A stretch of DNA of 57,727 bases, taken from an uncultured Eudoraea sp. Its GTDB lineage: Bacteria > Bacteroidota > Bacteroidia > Flavobacteriales > Flavobacteriaceae. Of the stretch, positions 26,201-34,463 are shown piece after piece. The translations under genes were made by a program, and so were the position numbers. How positions within the stretch are numbered: the stretch's first letter is position 1; every line of letters starts with the position of its first letter. Location: positions 1 to 57,727 of the forward strand of contig CAMYJF010000035.1 of the NCBI GenBank assembly GCA_947258555.1. The letters run 5' to 3'. The notes under the pieces were generated by a model. It saw only the letters and a program-made list of their open reading frames with translations. It had not been told where the DNA came from and ran no database searches.

Positions 26201-26424
26201 TAGTCCCCGGATTACGTGGACGTTGGGCATTAAGTTTTGCCAGCATCCTGGCATTTGGCAGTATTATGATGACATATTTTGGGGTCAATTTTTATCTGGT
26301 CGGATTGCATTCCTATGCAAGCGGGGCTCAGGTGATCACGCCAGACTTTGTATGGTACGCTCTTCTGGCAATTCTTCTTCTTGGCGCCATTAGTCGTTGG
26401 CGTTATAAAGTGCACTATAGCTAG
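23257..26424 (+). CDS. Cytochrome c biogenesis protein, ResB-CcsA fusion
   Basis: A 1055-residue fusion of the two subunits of the system II cytochrome c synthase. The N-terminal half has the ResB layout: four transmembrane segments (for example LMAVLFLLFAVAMAFGTFIE) around a large extracytoplasmic domain. The C-terminal half, from about residue 770, is CcsA with its WWD-type haem-handling signature WGRYWGWDPKETWALIS and the conserved histidines (IWHTAGLI, LIHV-like MIHVAVIVGSYG). The protein passes haem to the outer face and attaches it to CxxCH cytochromes. The in-frame TTG at 23227 overlaps the promoter box, so the ATG at 23257 is used. Confidence 0.93.
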   Translation: MLNFLKKILFSNRLMAVLFLLFAVAMAFGTFIESWYSTETARIYIYNATWFEAIMVFFVINFSGNISKYRLWRREKWPILVLHLSWILIIIGAFVTRYISYEGMMPIREGATENIFYSDKTYLTLNVDGEIDGQLKRRPLQDEIIATPEGIKSSLPWKFDFNGEPFEVRYEGFIQGAQEGIIPDDKGVKFLKIVEAGDGTRHEHYLEEGKVASIHNMLFALNAPTDGAINIMEENGNYKLKTPFEGSFMRMADQLSGAVLKDSIQKLELRSLYTIGGMEFVIPGPTIKGRIGVTQTPDDELTEGSQDAIIIQISSGGETVIREILGGKGIAKMNSAFKVGDLQFSAAYGSKVYQLPFQIQLRDFIAEKYPGTEKGYASFMSKISVKDERPYDYDIYMNHILDHKGYRFFQASFDPDEKGTVLSVNHDAWGTRITYAGYFLLYFGLMALMFFGKTRFREQVKSLDNLKRKKAAMFALALFIGTSQLWSQDSLSANHQHSGPTQLQIDSLLKATAVSEEHAARFGKLVIQDDGGRMKPMNTFASEILRKLRFKTSYNDLNADQIMLSMMLNPALWYNVQFITLDKKKQNDSLRNIIGVPKGQEYVKATDFFDAKGNYKLSSYVQDAYATNTPNKYQQDFKDIDLRLGLLNRALSGEIIKIFPLLNDDNNKWISAVEYRSGKFVVGDTLYSNFIKNAVPFYLLSVQNGMEKGDYSEANKLLEAFHQNQVNHGSEVLPSDKKVETEVLYNKLDIFNRLYKYYALIGILMFFVLIFRIFKDRRIWDIATYFFTGIIYIFFIWHTAGLILRWYISGHAPWSDAYESILYVSWAAMGMGLLMSRKSKLTLAASAFVTAMLLWIAHQSWVDPSIANLVPVLDSYWLMIHVAVIVGSYGPFTVGMILGVVSLLLIVLTNEKNKKKMKLNLKELSIINEMVLTVGLVMLTIGNFLGGQWANESWGRYWGWDPKETWALISIMVYAFVLHMRLVPGLRGRWALSFASILAFGSIMMTYFGVNFYLVGLHSYASGAQVITPDFVWYALLAILLLGAISRWRYKVHYS

Positions 26425-26492
26425 AAGGTATTGGCTCGCTTTAATTTCTCATCTTTACATCAGAAACAACCATATCCACTAACCTGGCGCAT

Positions 26493-27899
26493 ATGTCCAG
26501 TTCTTCTCTAACACCAGCTAAACTCTTTCGGGCTTTTGTAGATGCTGTTTTAGGCAAAGAAAAAGAGTTCACCACCGGAAGTATCCGAAAGGCAATTTTT
26601 TTCCTGGCCATTCCCATGATCCTGGAGATGATGATGGAATCCATTTTTGCCGTTGTGGATATCGCCTATGTGTCTCAGGTAAGTGTAAATGCCGTAGCAA
26701 CGATTGGTCTGACAGAATCTGTGATCACTTTGGTATATGCCATTGCCATCGGTCTGAGTATGGCAGCGACGGCAGTTGTTGCAAGGAGGATAGGGGAAAA
26801 GGATGTTCAAGGGGCCAGGGAGGCGGCGGCACAGGCAATATTACTGGGCGTAGTAGTTGCGGTCATTGTAGGTATAATCGGGATCTTTTATGCTAAAGAA
26901 ATCTTAGGGCTGATGGGCGGTGAACCTGATTTGATAGCCGAGGGCTATGGATATACTCAATGGCTGATCGGGGGCAACATTACCATCTTGCTTCTCTTCC
27001 TTATCAATGCCATCTTCAGAGGGGCCGGAGATGCCTCCATAGCCATGTGGACATTAGTTTTATCAAACGGACTAAATATTATTCTAGATCCTATATTCAT
27101 CTTTGGCCTTGGACCGATCCCCGAATATGGCGTGATGGGGGCAGGGATCGCAACTAATATCGGCAGGGGTACAGCAGTACTCTTTCAATTGGGAATTTTA
27201 TTTTTTGGCTGGAGTCGGATCAAACTAGGGATTCGGGATATGATTGTAAGAGTAAAAACAATGCTGAATTTGATCGAAGTTTCCTTAGGTGGAATTGCCC
27301 AGTTTTTTATCGGTACATCCAGTTGGGTCTTTTTAATGCGTATCATGTCGGAATTCGGGAGTGATGTATTGGCAGGCTATACCATAGCCATTAGAGTAAT
27401 GATGTTTACTTTTATGCCTGCCTGGGGCATGAGTAATGCTGCTGCTACTTTGGTAGGTCAGAATCTCGGAGCTAAAAAGCCGGATCGGGCCGAACGTTCG
27501 GCCTGGATCACGGGTAAATACAATGCCTGGTTTATGGCCATTTTGTCTTTGATCTATCTCTTTTTTGCCGAAAATATCATTCGATTGTTTAATGAAGAAC
27601 CTATTGTTGTTGAGAATGGCACCCTATGCCTGCAGATCATAGCAGCAGGATATATTTTTTATGCCTATGGTATGGTGATCTCACAGGCCTTCAATGGGGC
27701 TGGGGATACCCGCACTCCTACTAAGATCAATTTTATTGCCTTCTGGATCTTTCAGCTACCTTTTGCATATCTGGCTTCCATCACTTTTGAACTAGGGCCG
27801 CTCGGTGTCTTCCTTGCCATACTTTTAGCTGAGATATTGCTTTCTGTGATCGCCATGGTCTGGTTTAAGAAGGGCCGATGGAAAAAGGTTCAGGTCTAA
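26493..27899 (+). CDS. MATE-family efflux transporter
   Basis: A 468-residue polytopic membrane protein of the NorM/DinF type, which exports drugs or metabolites using Na+ or H+. Twelve hydrophobic helices form two similar halves. Family motifs are AIFFLAIPMILEMMMESIF in the first half and SNGLNIILDPIFIFGLG before the half-way point, with RGAGDASIAMWTLV and FNGAGDTRTPTKINF in matching places of the two halves. It lies upstream of the trans-sulfuration enzyme and bshB1 in the same direction with a 39-bp gap, so it may share their transcript. Confidence 0.93.
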   Translation: MSSSSLTPAKLFRAFVDAVLGKEKEFTTGSIRKAIFFLAIPMILEMMMESIFAVVDIAYVSQVSVNAVATIGLTESVITLVYAIAIGLSMAATAVVARRIGEKDVQGAREAAAQAILLGVVVAVIVGIIGIFYAKEILGLMGGEPDLIAEGYGYTQWLIGGNITILLLFLINAIFRGAGDASIAMWTLVLSNGLNIILDPIFIFGLGPIPEYGVMGAGIATNIGRGTAVLFQLGILFFGWSRIKLGIRDMIVRVKTMLNLIEVSLGGIAQFFIGTSSWVFLMRIMSEFGSDVLAGYTIAIRVMMFTFMPAWGMSNAAATLVGQNLGAKKPDRAERSAWITGKYNAWFMAILSLIYLFFAENIIRLFNEEPIVVENGTLCLQIIAAGYIFYAYGMVISQAFNGAGDTRTPTKINFIAFWIFQLPFAYLASITFELGPLGVFLAILLAEILLSVIAMVWFKKGRWKKVQV

Positions 27900-27938
27900 G
27901 TTGATTTTTGTATTTTTAATTTTCAAATTCCATCCCGT

Positions 27939-29120
27939 ATGAAGCCAAAAAAACCCGGTATAAATACCCTTTGCACACATTATGGAGAATTAGAAGATAA
28001 GCAGTTTCAGGGTGCTATTTCACCCTTGTACATGAGTACTTCTTATGCCTTTGAAGATGTAGATCAAAAGAGGTACCCTCGATATTACAACACCCCCAAC
28101 CAGGAAGCCTTGTGCAAGAAAATAGCAGCTCTGGAGCATGCGGAAGATGCATTGATCTTCGGGAGCGGAATGGCAGCTATAAGCACAGGTATGATGACTT
28201 TTCTAGAAGCAGGGGATCATATTGTCCTTCAGAATTTGATCTATGGGGGAACCTATAACCTGATCGTCAAGCAGTTTGAAAAATTCGGAATTTCCTATTC
28301 GTTTACAGACTCACTTGTCCCTGAGGATTTTGAACGTTTGATACGTCCAAATACTAAGGTGATCTATATTGAGACTCCTTCTAATCCCATGTTAACCATT
28401 ACAGATGTACGAGCGATCGCCGATATGGCGAAGCGACATGGGTTAGTATCTATGATCGATAATACTTTTGCCAGTCCAGTTAACCAAAATCCTATAGACC
28501 TGGGTATTGATGTAGTTATACACAGTGCGACAAAGTACATGGGAGGGCATTCAGATATATGTGCAGGTGCCATTGCCACAACAAAGGAATACCGGGATCG
28601 GATACACGATATGGGTATTCGGTTGGGAGGTAGTTTAAGTGATTACACGGTTTGGCTTTTAGAACGCAGCCTGAAAACTATGGGACTTCGCGTCCAAAGG
28701 CAAAATGAAAATGCCATGATGTTGGCTGAATACCTGGAGGCAATCCCGCATATCACTAAGGTATATTATCCCGGACTTCCAAACCATCCGGACCACGAAT
28801 TAGCACTAGCTCAAATGCACGGGTTTGGCGGCATGATGTCGTTTGAATTGGATCCTTCAATAGATCCGGTTGCTTTTAGAAAGGCATTAAAGCTGATAAA
28901 ATCTTCTATGAGCCTTGCAGGCGTGGAGAGCACAGTCCTATCACCGGCAGAAACATCCCATGCCTTGATTCCCAAAGAAGAACGGGAGAGACATGGAATT
29001 ACGGACGGACTCATCAGATTTTCAGTAGGAATTGAAGAATCGGACGATTTGATCGCAGACATTCACCAGGCACTTATGCAAGTGGCACCGGAAATGGTTG
29101 AGATTACCAATAAATCTTAA
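27939..29120 (+). CDS. Trans-sulfuration PLP enzyme (cystathionine gamma-synthase/lyase or methionine gamma-lyase type)
   Basis: A 393-residue PLP enzyme of the Cys/Met metabolism family. Motifs are INTLCTHYGELED near the N-terminus, FGSGMAAIST for phosphate binding, YIETPSNPMLTITD, and the Schiff-base lysine in IHSATKYMGGHSDICAGA. The C-terminal SLAGVESTVLSPAETSHA and IRFSVGIEESDDLIADI are also conserved. Sequence alone does not separate gamma-lyase from gamma-synthase. It lies 12 bp before bshB1, so its likely job includes cysteine supply for bacillithiol. Confidence 0.9.
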   Translation: MKPKKPGINTLCTHYGELEDKQFQGAISPLYMSTSYAFEDVDQKRYPRYYNTPNQEALCKKIAALEHAEDALIFGSGMAAISTGMMTFLEAGDHIVLQNLIYGGTYNLIVKQFEKFGISYSFTDSLVPEDFERLIRPNTKVIYIETPSNPMLTITDVRAIADMAKRHGLVSMIDNTFASPVNQNPIDLGIDVVIHSATKYMGGHSDICAGAIATTKEYRDRIHDMGIRLGGSLSDYTVWLLERSLKTMGLRVQRQNENAMMLAEYLEAIPHITKVYYPGLPNHPDHELALAQMHGFGGMMSFELDPSIDPVAFRKALKLIKSSMSLAGVESTVLSPAETSHALIPKEERERHGITDGLIRFSVGIEESDDLIADIHQALMQVAPEMVEITNKS

Positions 29121-29132
29121 AGTAAGAAATTG

Positions 29133-29855
29133 ATGAAATTAGATATACTTGTTTTCGCTTCTCATCCGGATGATGCAGAACTAGGGGCAGGCGCGACCAT
29201 TGCCAAATGTGTGGCTCAGGGTAAAAAAGTTGGGATCATAGATCTTACCAGGGGGGAATTAGGCACACGTGGTTCGGCGGAGATACGCGAAAAGGAATCT
29301 GAAGCGGCCTCAAAGATCCTCGGGATTCACGCGCGAGAAAATATGGAGTTTCGCGACGGATTTTTCGTCAATGATGAAGTGCATCAAATGGCCCTGGTTC
29401 GAATGATTAGAAAATATCGACCTGATGTAGTACTCTGTAATGCTGTGGAAGATCGTCATATTGATCACGCCCGCGGTAGTAAGCTGGTCAGTGATGCCTG
29501 CTTTCTAAGCGGATTATCCAAGATCGATTCTAAATTGGAGGGAGATGATCAATGGCAGGATCCCTGGCGTCCATCTAGGGTGTATCACTATATTCAATGG
29601 AAAAATTTGGAACCGGATTTTGTAGTAGATGTTTCGGAATTTATCGAGAAAAAGGTGGAGGCCATTAAGGCCTATGCCTCTCAGTTCTATGATCCTAACA
29701 GCGATGAACCGGAAACACCAATTAGCAGCAAGAATTTTATTGATAGTATTATCTATCGCAGCCGTGACTTAGGAAGGTTATCTGGGGTGCAATATGCTGA
29801 AGGATTTACGGTTGAACGCTATCCGGTAGTTAATGATCTGGACGATCTGAATTAA
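29133..29855 (+). CDS. bshB1: Bacillithiol biosynthesis deacetylase BshB1
   Basis: A 240-residue LmbE-type zinc enzyme that deacetylates GlcNAc-malate in bacillithiol synthesis. The metal motif is ASHPDDAELGAGATIAK, followed by IIDLTRGELGTRGS, and the third ligand lies in AVEDRHIDHARGSKLVSDA. SSKNFIDSIIYRSRDLGRLS near the C-terminus is typical of BshB1 rather than of other PIG-L proteins. The ATG at 29133 is used in place of an adjacent TTG. The stop overlaps the stop of the convergent histidine kinase by 4 bp. Confidence 0.94.
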   Translation: MKLDILVFASHPDDAELGAGATIAKCVAQGKKVGIIDLTRGELGTRGSAEIREKESEAASKILGIHARENMEFRDGFFVNDEVHQMALVRMIRKYRPDVVLCNAVEDRHIDHARGSKLVSDACFLSGLSKIDSKLEGDDQWQDPWRPSRVYHYIQWKNLEPDFVVDVSEFIEKKVEAIKAYASQFYDPNSDEPETPISSKNFIDSIIYRSRDLGRLSGVQYAEGFTVERYPVVNDLDDLN

Positions 29856-31918
29856 CTGGCTTTTCTGAACTTGTCTTTTGCTTTAGGTAGTGTAAAGAAG
29901 AAACAACTGCCTTTTCTGGGTGTACTTTCTACCCAAATTTGTCCCTGGTTTTTCTCTACCATTTCCTTGCAGAGAGAAAGGCCTAATCCTGTACCCTTTT
30001 CATTCTGGGTTCCGCTGGTGCTGGCATTAGTGTTTTCGGAAAAAAGCTGCTTACGCACCTCTTCAGTCATACCCACTCCGGTATCCCTAACAGAGATTTC
30101 CCAATGCGAATTGGCCTCACGCGCATTAATGGTGATCATACCATTGTCTGGCGTGAACTTGATCGCATTACTTATTAAATTTCGCACGACAATATCTATC
30201 TGATTTGCATCTGCCCAGGATTGCGTATTTCCCGAAAGGAGACTAGAAATGCGGATCGACTTGCCAGCGGCTTGTTCAGACAACAAATTGATATTATCAT
30301 CAATAATTGCCTCCAGTGCGACTAAGCCAGGTTTGGTAATAGCTCCGTTCATTTGGGTGTGACCCCATGAAAGGAGGTTATTTAAGGTAAAGGAAATATG
30401 TTCAATATCGTTGCGTAGTTTCGGGATCAAGTCAAGAAATTCGTTCTTGCTTACATCTCCCTGTGTATATAGATTTAATAAGCCCTGTAAGGCGCCAATT
30501 GGTCCACGGAGATCATGGCCAATGATTGAAAAGAGCTTTGTTTTAGTTTCATCGTTTTCGCGTAGCTGGGATTCACGCTCTTCCAGGATCTCTTTTTGGG
30601 CATTTAATTCTACATTCAATGCTTGATGTATCTTCCTGCTCCTGAACATCAGGTAGGCAATGAGCCCGATAATTAAAATGATAAATAAAGTGAGATTTAT
30701 ATAGCGCCTTTGTTTGGCCAATGCCTTGTCATTCTCAGTGATCAAATGCTCTTTCTGGCTCTCATATGCTGTTTTCGTCTTGAGCAGTTCGAGACTCATT
30801 TTGGTTTTGTTCTTGCTCAGGGTGTCCGATAGCTCCTGGAAAATTTCATGATATTCCAGAGCGCAAAGCAGATCTCCATTTTTCTTACTGAGATTGTAGA
30901 GTAGTTTGGCACATTCTTGTTTCCCTTCCAGGTAGTTAATACGATTAGACAAGGCCATTGATCTGTATGCGTAGTCCAAAGAAATACTGTCTTGTTGCTG
31001 CCCGAGATAAGCCGCAGCAATGCCATTGTAAAGGTTTATTTTACCTCGGTCATCGTGCAATTTCTTATGCAAAAGCTCCGCTTGTTTATACCAATAAAGC
31101 GCCCATTTGAATTCCCCGTCCTTTAAATAGGTTTTCCCCTTAATTTCATAGGCATATGCCAACCATTCCGGTATGTCTTCTTTTTCAAAGGTTGCAATAC
31201 TCTTGTTGACATGGAACATGGCATAGTCCAGTTTCTCCATGTCGGCATAAACAGATGCCAGGTTACTGTTCGTTTCTGCTGAGAATACTTCATTACCCAA
31301 ATCTTCATTAATCTTTTTAACAAGATTGTAGTATTGAAGGGCTTCTTCAAAATCTTTCTGATCGGCATACACATTTGCCACATTCTCATAAAGGATGGAT
31401 AGCATGGGCTTGTTTCCTGCCGCTTTTGCAAGTTCAATTCCTTCGAGATAAGTTTTTAAGGAGTGAGCATATTGCCCGTTAAATCCGTATTCATTGGCCA
31501 TGTAATTCAAGCTTTTAACCTCCAGGTTTGTATGTCTTGTATCCTGGGCAAGCTTCCTTGCTTTCCTGAGTTGTGCGAAAGCACTGTCCGAATTTCCTTT
31601 GTCTGAGTAATATGCGCCTAATAAAATCCGGGCATTGATCTTACCCTTGGTATAGGCAAGTTCCTTACTTAATTGTAGCGTTTTTTGGGCCAGGATAGCT
31701 ACACTATCCGTATGATGGTACCGTAACCCGGACGCCATATTAATCAGTTTATGAATGTATGTAGTGTCTTTGGTATATATATGTGCCGGAACATGCTGGC
31801 GAGAACCCTCGGATGTGCTCTTAGGTTCTTCAGCACCTTGTGCAATACCCCAGAAGGGGAGAAGAAGTAGGATACTCACATAAAGAGAGAGGCCTTTTAA
31901 GCTGATTCTCATGAGCAT
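29852..31918 (-). CDS. Sensor histidine kinase with periplasmic TPR repeats
   Basis: A 688-residue membrane kinase. An N-terminal signal sequence is followed by about seven tetratricopeptide repeats (residues 85-390, for example SLKTYLEGIELAKAAGN and EEALQYYNLVKKINEDLGN). One transmembrane helix lies near 425-445 (LTLFIILIIGLIAYLMF), then a coiled-coil. The H-box is LFSIIGHDLRGPIG, and the HATPase region has NLISNAIKFTPDNGM and KGTGLGLSLCKEMVEKN. No response regulator is adjacent. This architecture is common in flavobacteria, where such kinases often respond to envelope or nutrient signals. Confidence 0.93.
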   Translation of the reverse strand: MLMRISLKGLSLYVSILLLLPFWGIAQGAEEPKSTSEGSRQHVPAHIYTKDTTYIHKLINMASGLRYHHTDSVAILAQKTLQLSKELAYTKGKINARILLGAYYSDKGNSDSAFAQLRKARKLAQDTRHTNLEVKSLNYMANEYGFNGQYAHSLKTYLEGIELAKAAGNKPMLSILYENVANVYADQKDFEEALQYYNLVKKINEDLGNEVFSAETNSNLASVYADMEKLDYAMFHVNKSIATFEKEDIPEWLAYAYEIKGKTYLKDGEFKWALYWYKQAELLHKKLHDDRGKINLYNGIAAAYLGQQQDSISLDYAYRSMALSNRINYLEGKQECAKLLYNLSKKNGDLLCALEYHEIFQELSDTLSKNKTKMSLELLKTKTAYESQKEHLITENDKALAKQRRYINLTLFIILIIGLIAYLMFRSRKIHQALNVELNAQKEILEERESQLRENDETKTKLFSIIGHDLRGPIGALQGLLNLYTQGDVSKNEFLDLIPKLRNDIEHISFTLNNLLSWGHTQMNGAITKPGLVALEAIIDDNINLLSEQAAGKSIRISSLLSGNTQSWADANQIDIVVRNLISNAIKFTPDNGMITINAREANSHWEISVRDTGVGMTEEVRKQLFSENTNASTSGTQNEKGTGLGLSLCKEMVEKNQGQIWVESTPRKGSCFFFTLPKAKDKFRKAS

Positions 31919-32150
31919 GGTCAGGTTTATATTGGACGTTTAGGGGCCGTTTATTAGTGCTATAAAATTAAGGTAAGAGCTAAGGGGGTTATAATAATTG
32001 TTGTCAATAGCCCTATTTATGATGTTTTAGCGGAAAAAGAGTGTCATTCATCCGATATTGTAGGAAAAACACTACATATGTTAATCAACGTAAATTCTTA
32101 AAATTTAATGTCGATTTTCGCCCATTCTGCTTCAGATTCCGATGGAATCA

Positions 32151-32181
32151 TTTGACCAAATGATAAAAAAAAGTAACTTTG
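32151..32181 (+). promoter_or_regulatory. Full-consensus promoter for tRNA-His
   Basis: TTTG (32151-32154), 19 bp, then TAACTTTG (32174-32181) match both elements of the Bacteroidota housekeeping promoter exactly. The tRNA starts 17 bp downstream. No gene was seen in the 230 bp before it. Confidence 0.85.
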
Positions 32182-32198
32182 CCATCGCCTAAATCATG

Positions 32199-32272
32199 GT
32201 GGTTGTAGCTCAGCTGGTTAGAGCGCTGGATTGTGGTTCCAGAGGTCGCCGGTTCGAAACCGGTCTTCCACC
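32199..32272 (+). tRNA. tRNA-His (anticodon GTG)
   Basis: A complete cloverleaf: D stem GCTC/GAGC, anticodon stem CTGGA/TCCAG with loop TTGTGGT (anticodon at 32233-32235), and a T arm around GGTTCGAAACC. The acceptor GTGGTTG pairs with CTTCCAC except for two U-U oppositions. A G precedes position 1 (32198), as needed for the extra G of tRNA-His. CCA is not encoded. Confidence 0.95.
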
Positions 32273-32328
32273 CTTCCTGACACTCGCTGCACTCGGTCAG
32301 GATTACCCGAGAGCGGCGATTGTGTCAG

Positions 32329-32370
32329 AAGCACTGATAACTTGAAGAGTTTGTCAGTGCTTTTTCTTTT
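32329..32370 (+). terminator. Terminator after tRNA-His
   Basis: The stem AAGCACTGA / TCAGTGCTT with a loop of about 16 nt is followed by TTTTTCTTTT. A second hairpin CCTGAC/GTCAGG (32276-32301) lies right after the tRNA and may help processing. Confidence 0.7.
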
Positions 32371-32413
32371 ATCTGATTCCAAATTTCACTTTCAAATTTG
32401 ACATTTGGGTGAC

Positions 32414-32710
32414 ATGGAATACTGCACATATATTCTATATTCAAGAATAATCAAAGAATTCTATTTCGGACAAACTCAAAATTTGCCTAAGAGGATGGAG
32501 CAACATAATAAATATGGGGTTGGATATACCTCGATAGGAAGGCCGTGGGATTTGATTTGGTTTAAAATTTTTAGAACTAAATGTGAGGCAATGTCTTTAG
32601 AAAATAAACTAAAAAACCTCTCACGGAAACGAAAAATTGCCTTTATGATAAAATACAAAGATCATATAGCACAGGAACTAACAATAAAAGCACTGAACGA
32701 ATTGAAGTAA
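32414..32710 (+). CDS. GIY-YIG domain protein
   Basis: A 98-residue single-domain protein of the UPF0213/GIY-YIG endonuclease group. The core motif is CTYILYSRIIKEFYFGQTQN, a diverged GIY-YIG pair with the tyrosine kept, then LPKRMEQHNKYGVGYTSIG and the basic helix EAMSLENKLKNLSRKRKIAF. The expected Arg and Glu are present (KRME, CEAMSLENKLK). Such small genes are often found beside tRNA genes in flavobacteria. The ATG at 32414 is chosen over an in-frame TTG at 32405. The role is unknown. Confidence 0.85.
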   Translation: MEYCTYILYSRIIKEFYFGQTQNLPKRMEQHNKYGVGYTSIGRPWDLIWFKIFRTKCEAMSLENKLKNLSRKRKIAFMIKYKDHIAQELTIKALNELK

Positions 32711-32712
32711 AC

Positions 32713-32746
32713 AAAAAAAGTCCTTCCACCCGGAAGGACTTTTTTT
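32713..32746. terminator. Bidirectional terminator
   Basis: A 15-bp perfect stem AAAAAAAGTCCTTCC / GGAAGGACTTTTTTT with loop ACCC gives T-runs on both strands. It can stop the GIY-YIG gene and the convergent M28 gene. Confidence 0.92.
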
Positions 32747-32766
32747 ATTGTCTTTATATTGTAATC

Positions 32767-34326
32767 CTATTTAGCCATCGTATCAACTGCTACCCGGTTA
32801 TCTCTGTTTGCAACTTCCCAGGCCGTATGGAAGATCAGTTGAGCCCTGTTTTTTAAGAGATCAAAGTCGATTTTATCCACTGTATCACTTGGTCTATGGT
32901 AATCATCGTGAGTCCCGTTGAAATAGAAAATGATAGGAATGTTGTTCTTGGCAAAATTGTAATGATCGCTTCTGTAGTAAAATCGGTTGGGATCATTTTC
33001 ATTGTTATACTTATAATCCAACTCAATGTTGGTGTATTTAGCATTTACATTTTCTGAAAGTTTGTGTAACTCCTGGCTTAATTTATCGGACCCGATCAGA
33101 TAGACATAATTACGGTTTCCCTGACGTTTTGGATCGATCCTACCGATCATGTCGATATTTAAATTGGCCACCGTATTGGCTAATGGGAATACAGGATCAT
33201 GGTCCGTGTAATATTGAGAACCCAGCAAGCCCTTTTCCTCTCCTGTCAAATGCAGAAATACTACGGACCTTTTGGGGCCTTGTCCGTTTTTGGCTGCTTC
33301 TACAAAAGCTTCAGCGATCTCTAGCATGGCTACTGTTCCGGAGCCGTCATCATCTGCACCATTATTTATATTTCCGTCGGCATTCACGCCTATATGATCC
33401 AAATGAGAAGAAATAACAACGTATTCCTCGGGCTTTTCACTTCCTTTAATAAATGATACAACATTCTCAGTATCAATAATTTCATTGTCTGACTTTAAAC
33501 TAAAACTTATTGGTATATCGAGTACTTCCCCTGCTGTGGCAGTTTCGATATTCGGATATACTTTTTTAGCCAGATCTGTATTCATTAAGATCATTACCGT
33601 ATTGTCATCATCAGACTTCACCTGCATTTGACCCCGGTCATTAGTTCGCATATAGTTGTAATATCCCTCAAATCTTGGATAGTTCACCGGGTCATGGTAG
33701 AATATGGCTGAAGCTCCTTGTTCTTTTGCGATCTCAGCTTTTTTGCCAATAGCCTCGCTCATATTGCTCCAAACAGAAGATTCTTCTGTCCCGCTAATAA
33801 CAAAGGTGCCATCTTCATTCTTTGGCTCTCCTGCTTTTATCATAACCACCTTGCCTGACACATCAAGGTTGGCATAGTCAGAATAGCCATCGGCCTCAAT
33901 ACCATATCCTGCAAAGACGAGTCCCTGGTGTGAACTTTCGGATCGTGAAAAAGTAATAAAATCTGTTCCTATGGAATAGGTAGTGTTATTGATACTTACT
34001 TTTCCATCTGGCAGTTTCGTAAGTTCGAGGGGTACTTTCTGATAATAATTCCCATCAGATTTGGCAGCAGGAATATCCAATGTTTCATAAGCGCTTTTAA
34101 TATACTCCACAGCCAGTTTTTGACCCGGGGTTCCGGTCTCTCGTCCGGCATATTCATCTGAAGCATACACTTCCAAATGTTCACGCAGCTCCTCTTCGGT
34201 AATAGTCATTGCGAATGCCGTTGCATCCTGAGCCATTTCAGGTTTTACAGGCACTTCCGAGACAGGCTTTTGTGAAGAATTACAGGCAAATGCCAGTCCA
34301 AGCAACAAGAATATAATCTTTTTCAT
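32767..34326 (-). CDS. M28-family metallopeptidase lipoprotein
   Basis: A 519-residue zinc peptidase, probably an aminopeptidase. The lipobox lies in MKKIIFLLLGLAFACNSS, so the protein should be lipid-anchored. A PA domain (about residues 130-270, with LVFAGYGIEADGYSDYANLD) interrupts the catalytic part. The metal centre is seen in ISSHLDHIG, NNGADDDGSGTVAMLEIAEA and HLTGEEKGLLGSQYY, with a last His in YYRSDHYNFAKNNIP. It would digest peptides outside the inner membrane. The ATG at 34326 starts the signal peptide, 3 codons after an in-frame ATG. Confidence 0.93.
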   Translation of the reverse strand: MKKIIFLLLGLAFACNSSQKPVSEVPVKPEMAQDATAFAMTITEEELREHLEVYASDEYAGRETGTPGQKLAVEYIKSAYETLDIPAAKSDGNYYQKVPLELTKLPDGKVSINNTTYSIGTDFITFSRSESSHQGLVFAGYGIEADGYSDYANLDVSGKVVMIKAGEPKNEDGTFVISGTEESSVWSNMSEAIGKKAEIAKEQGASAIFYHDPVNYPRFEGYYNYMRTNDRGQMQVKSDDDNTVMILMNTDLAKKVYPNIETATAGEVLDIPISFSLKSDNEIIDTENVVSFIKGSEKPEEYVVISSHLDHIGVNADGNINNGADDDGSGTVAMLEIAEAFVEAAKNGQGPKRSVVFLHLTGEEKGLLGSQYYTDHDPVFPLANTVANLNIDMIGRIDPKRQGNRNYVYLIGSDKLSQELHKLSENVNAKYTNIELDYKYNNENDPNRFYYRSDHYNFAKNNIPIIFYFNGTHDDYHRPSDTVDKIDFDLLKNRAQLIFHTAWEVANRDNRVAVDTMAK

Positions 34327-34463
34327 AATCAACATCTACTTTTTGAAATCTCACAAAAATACACAAAAGAAACTGAACATTTTTGTATGCTTTTCAAGCA
34401 TCTGGAACCTATTTAAATCTACTCCTTAAAAAGTTGTAATTTGTGGCAAATCAACCAAATTTT

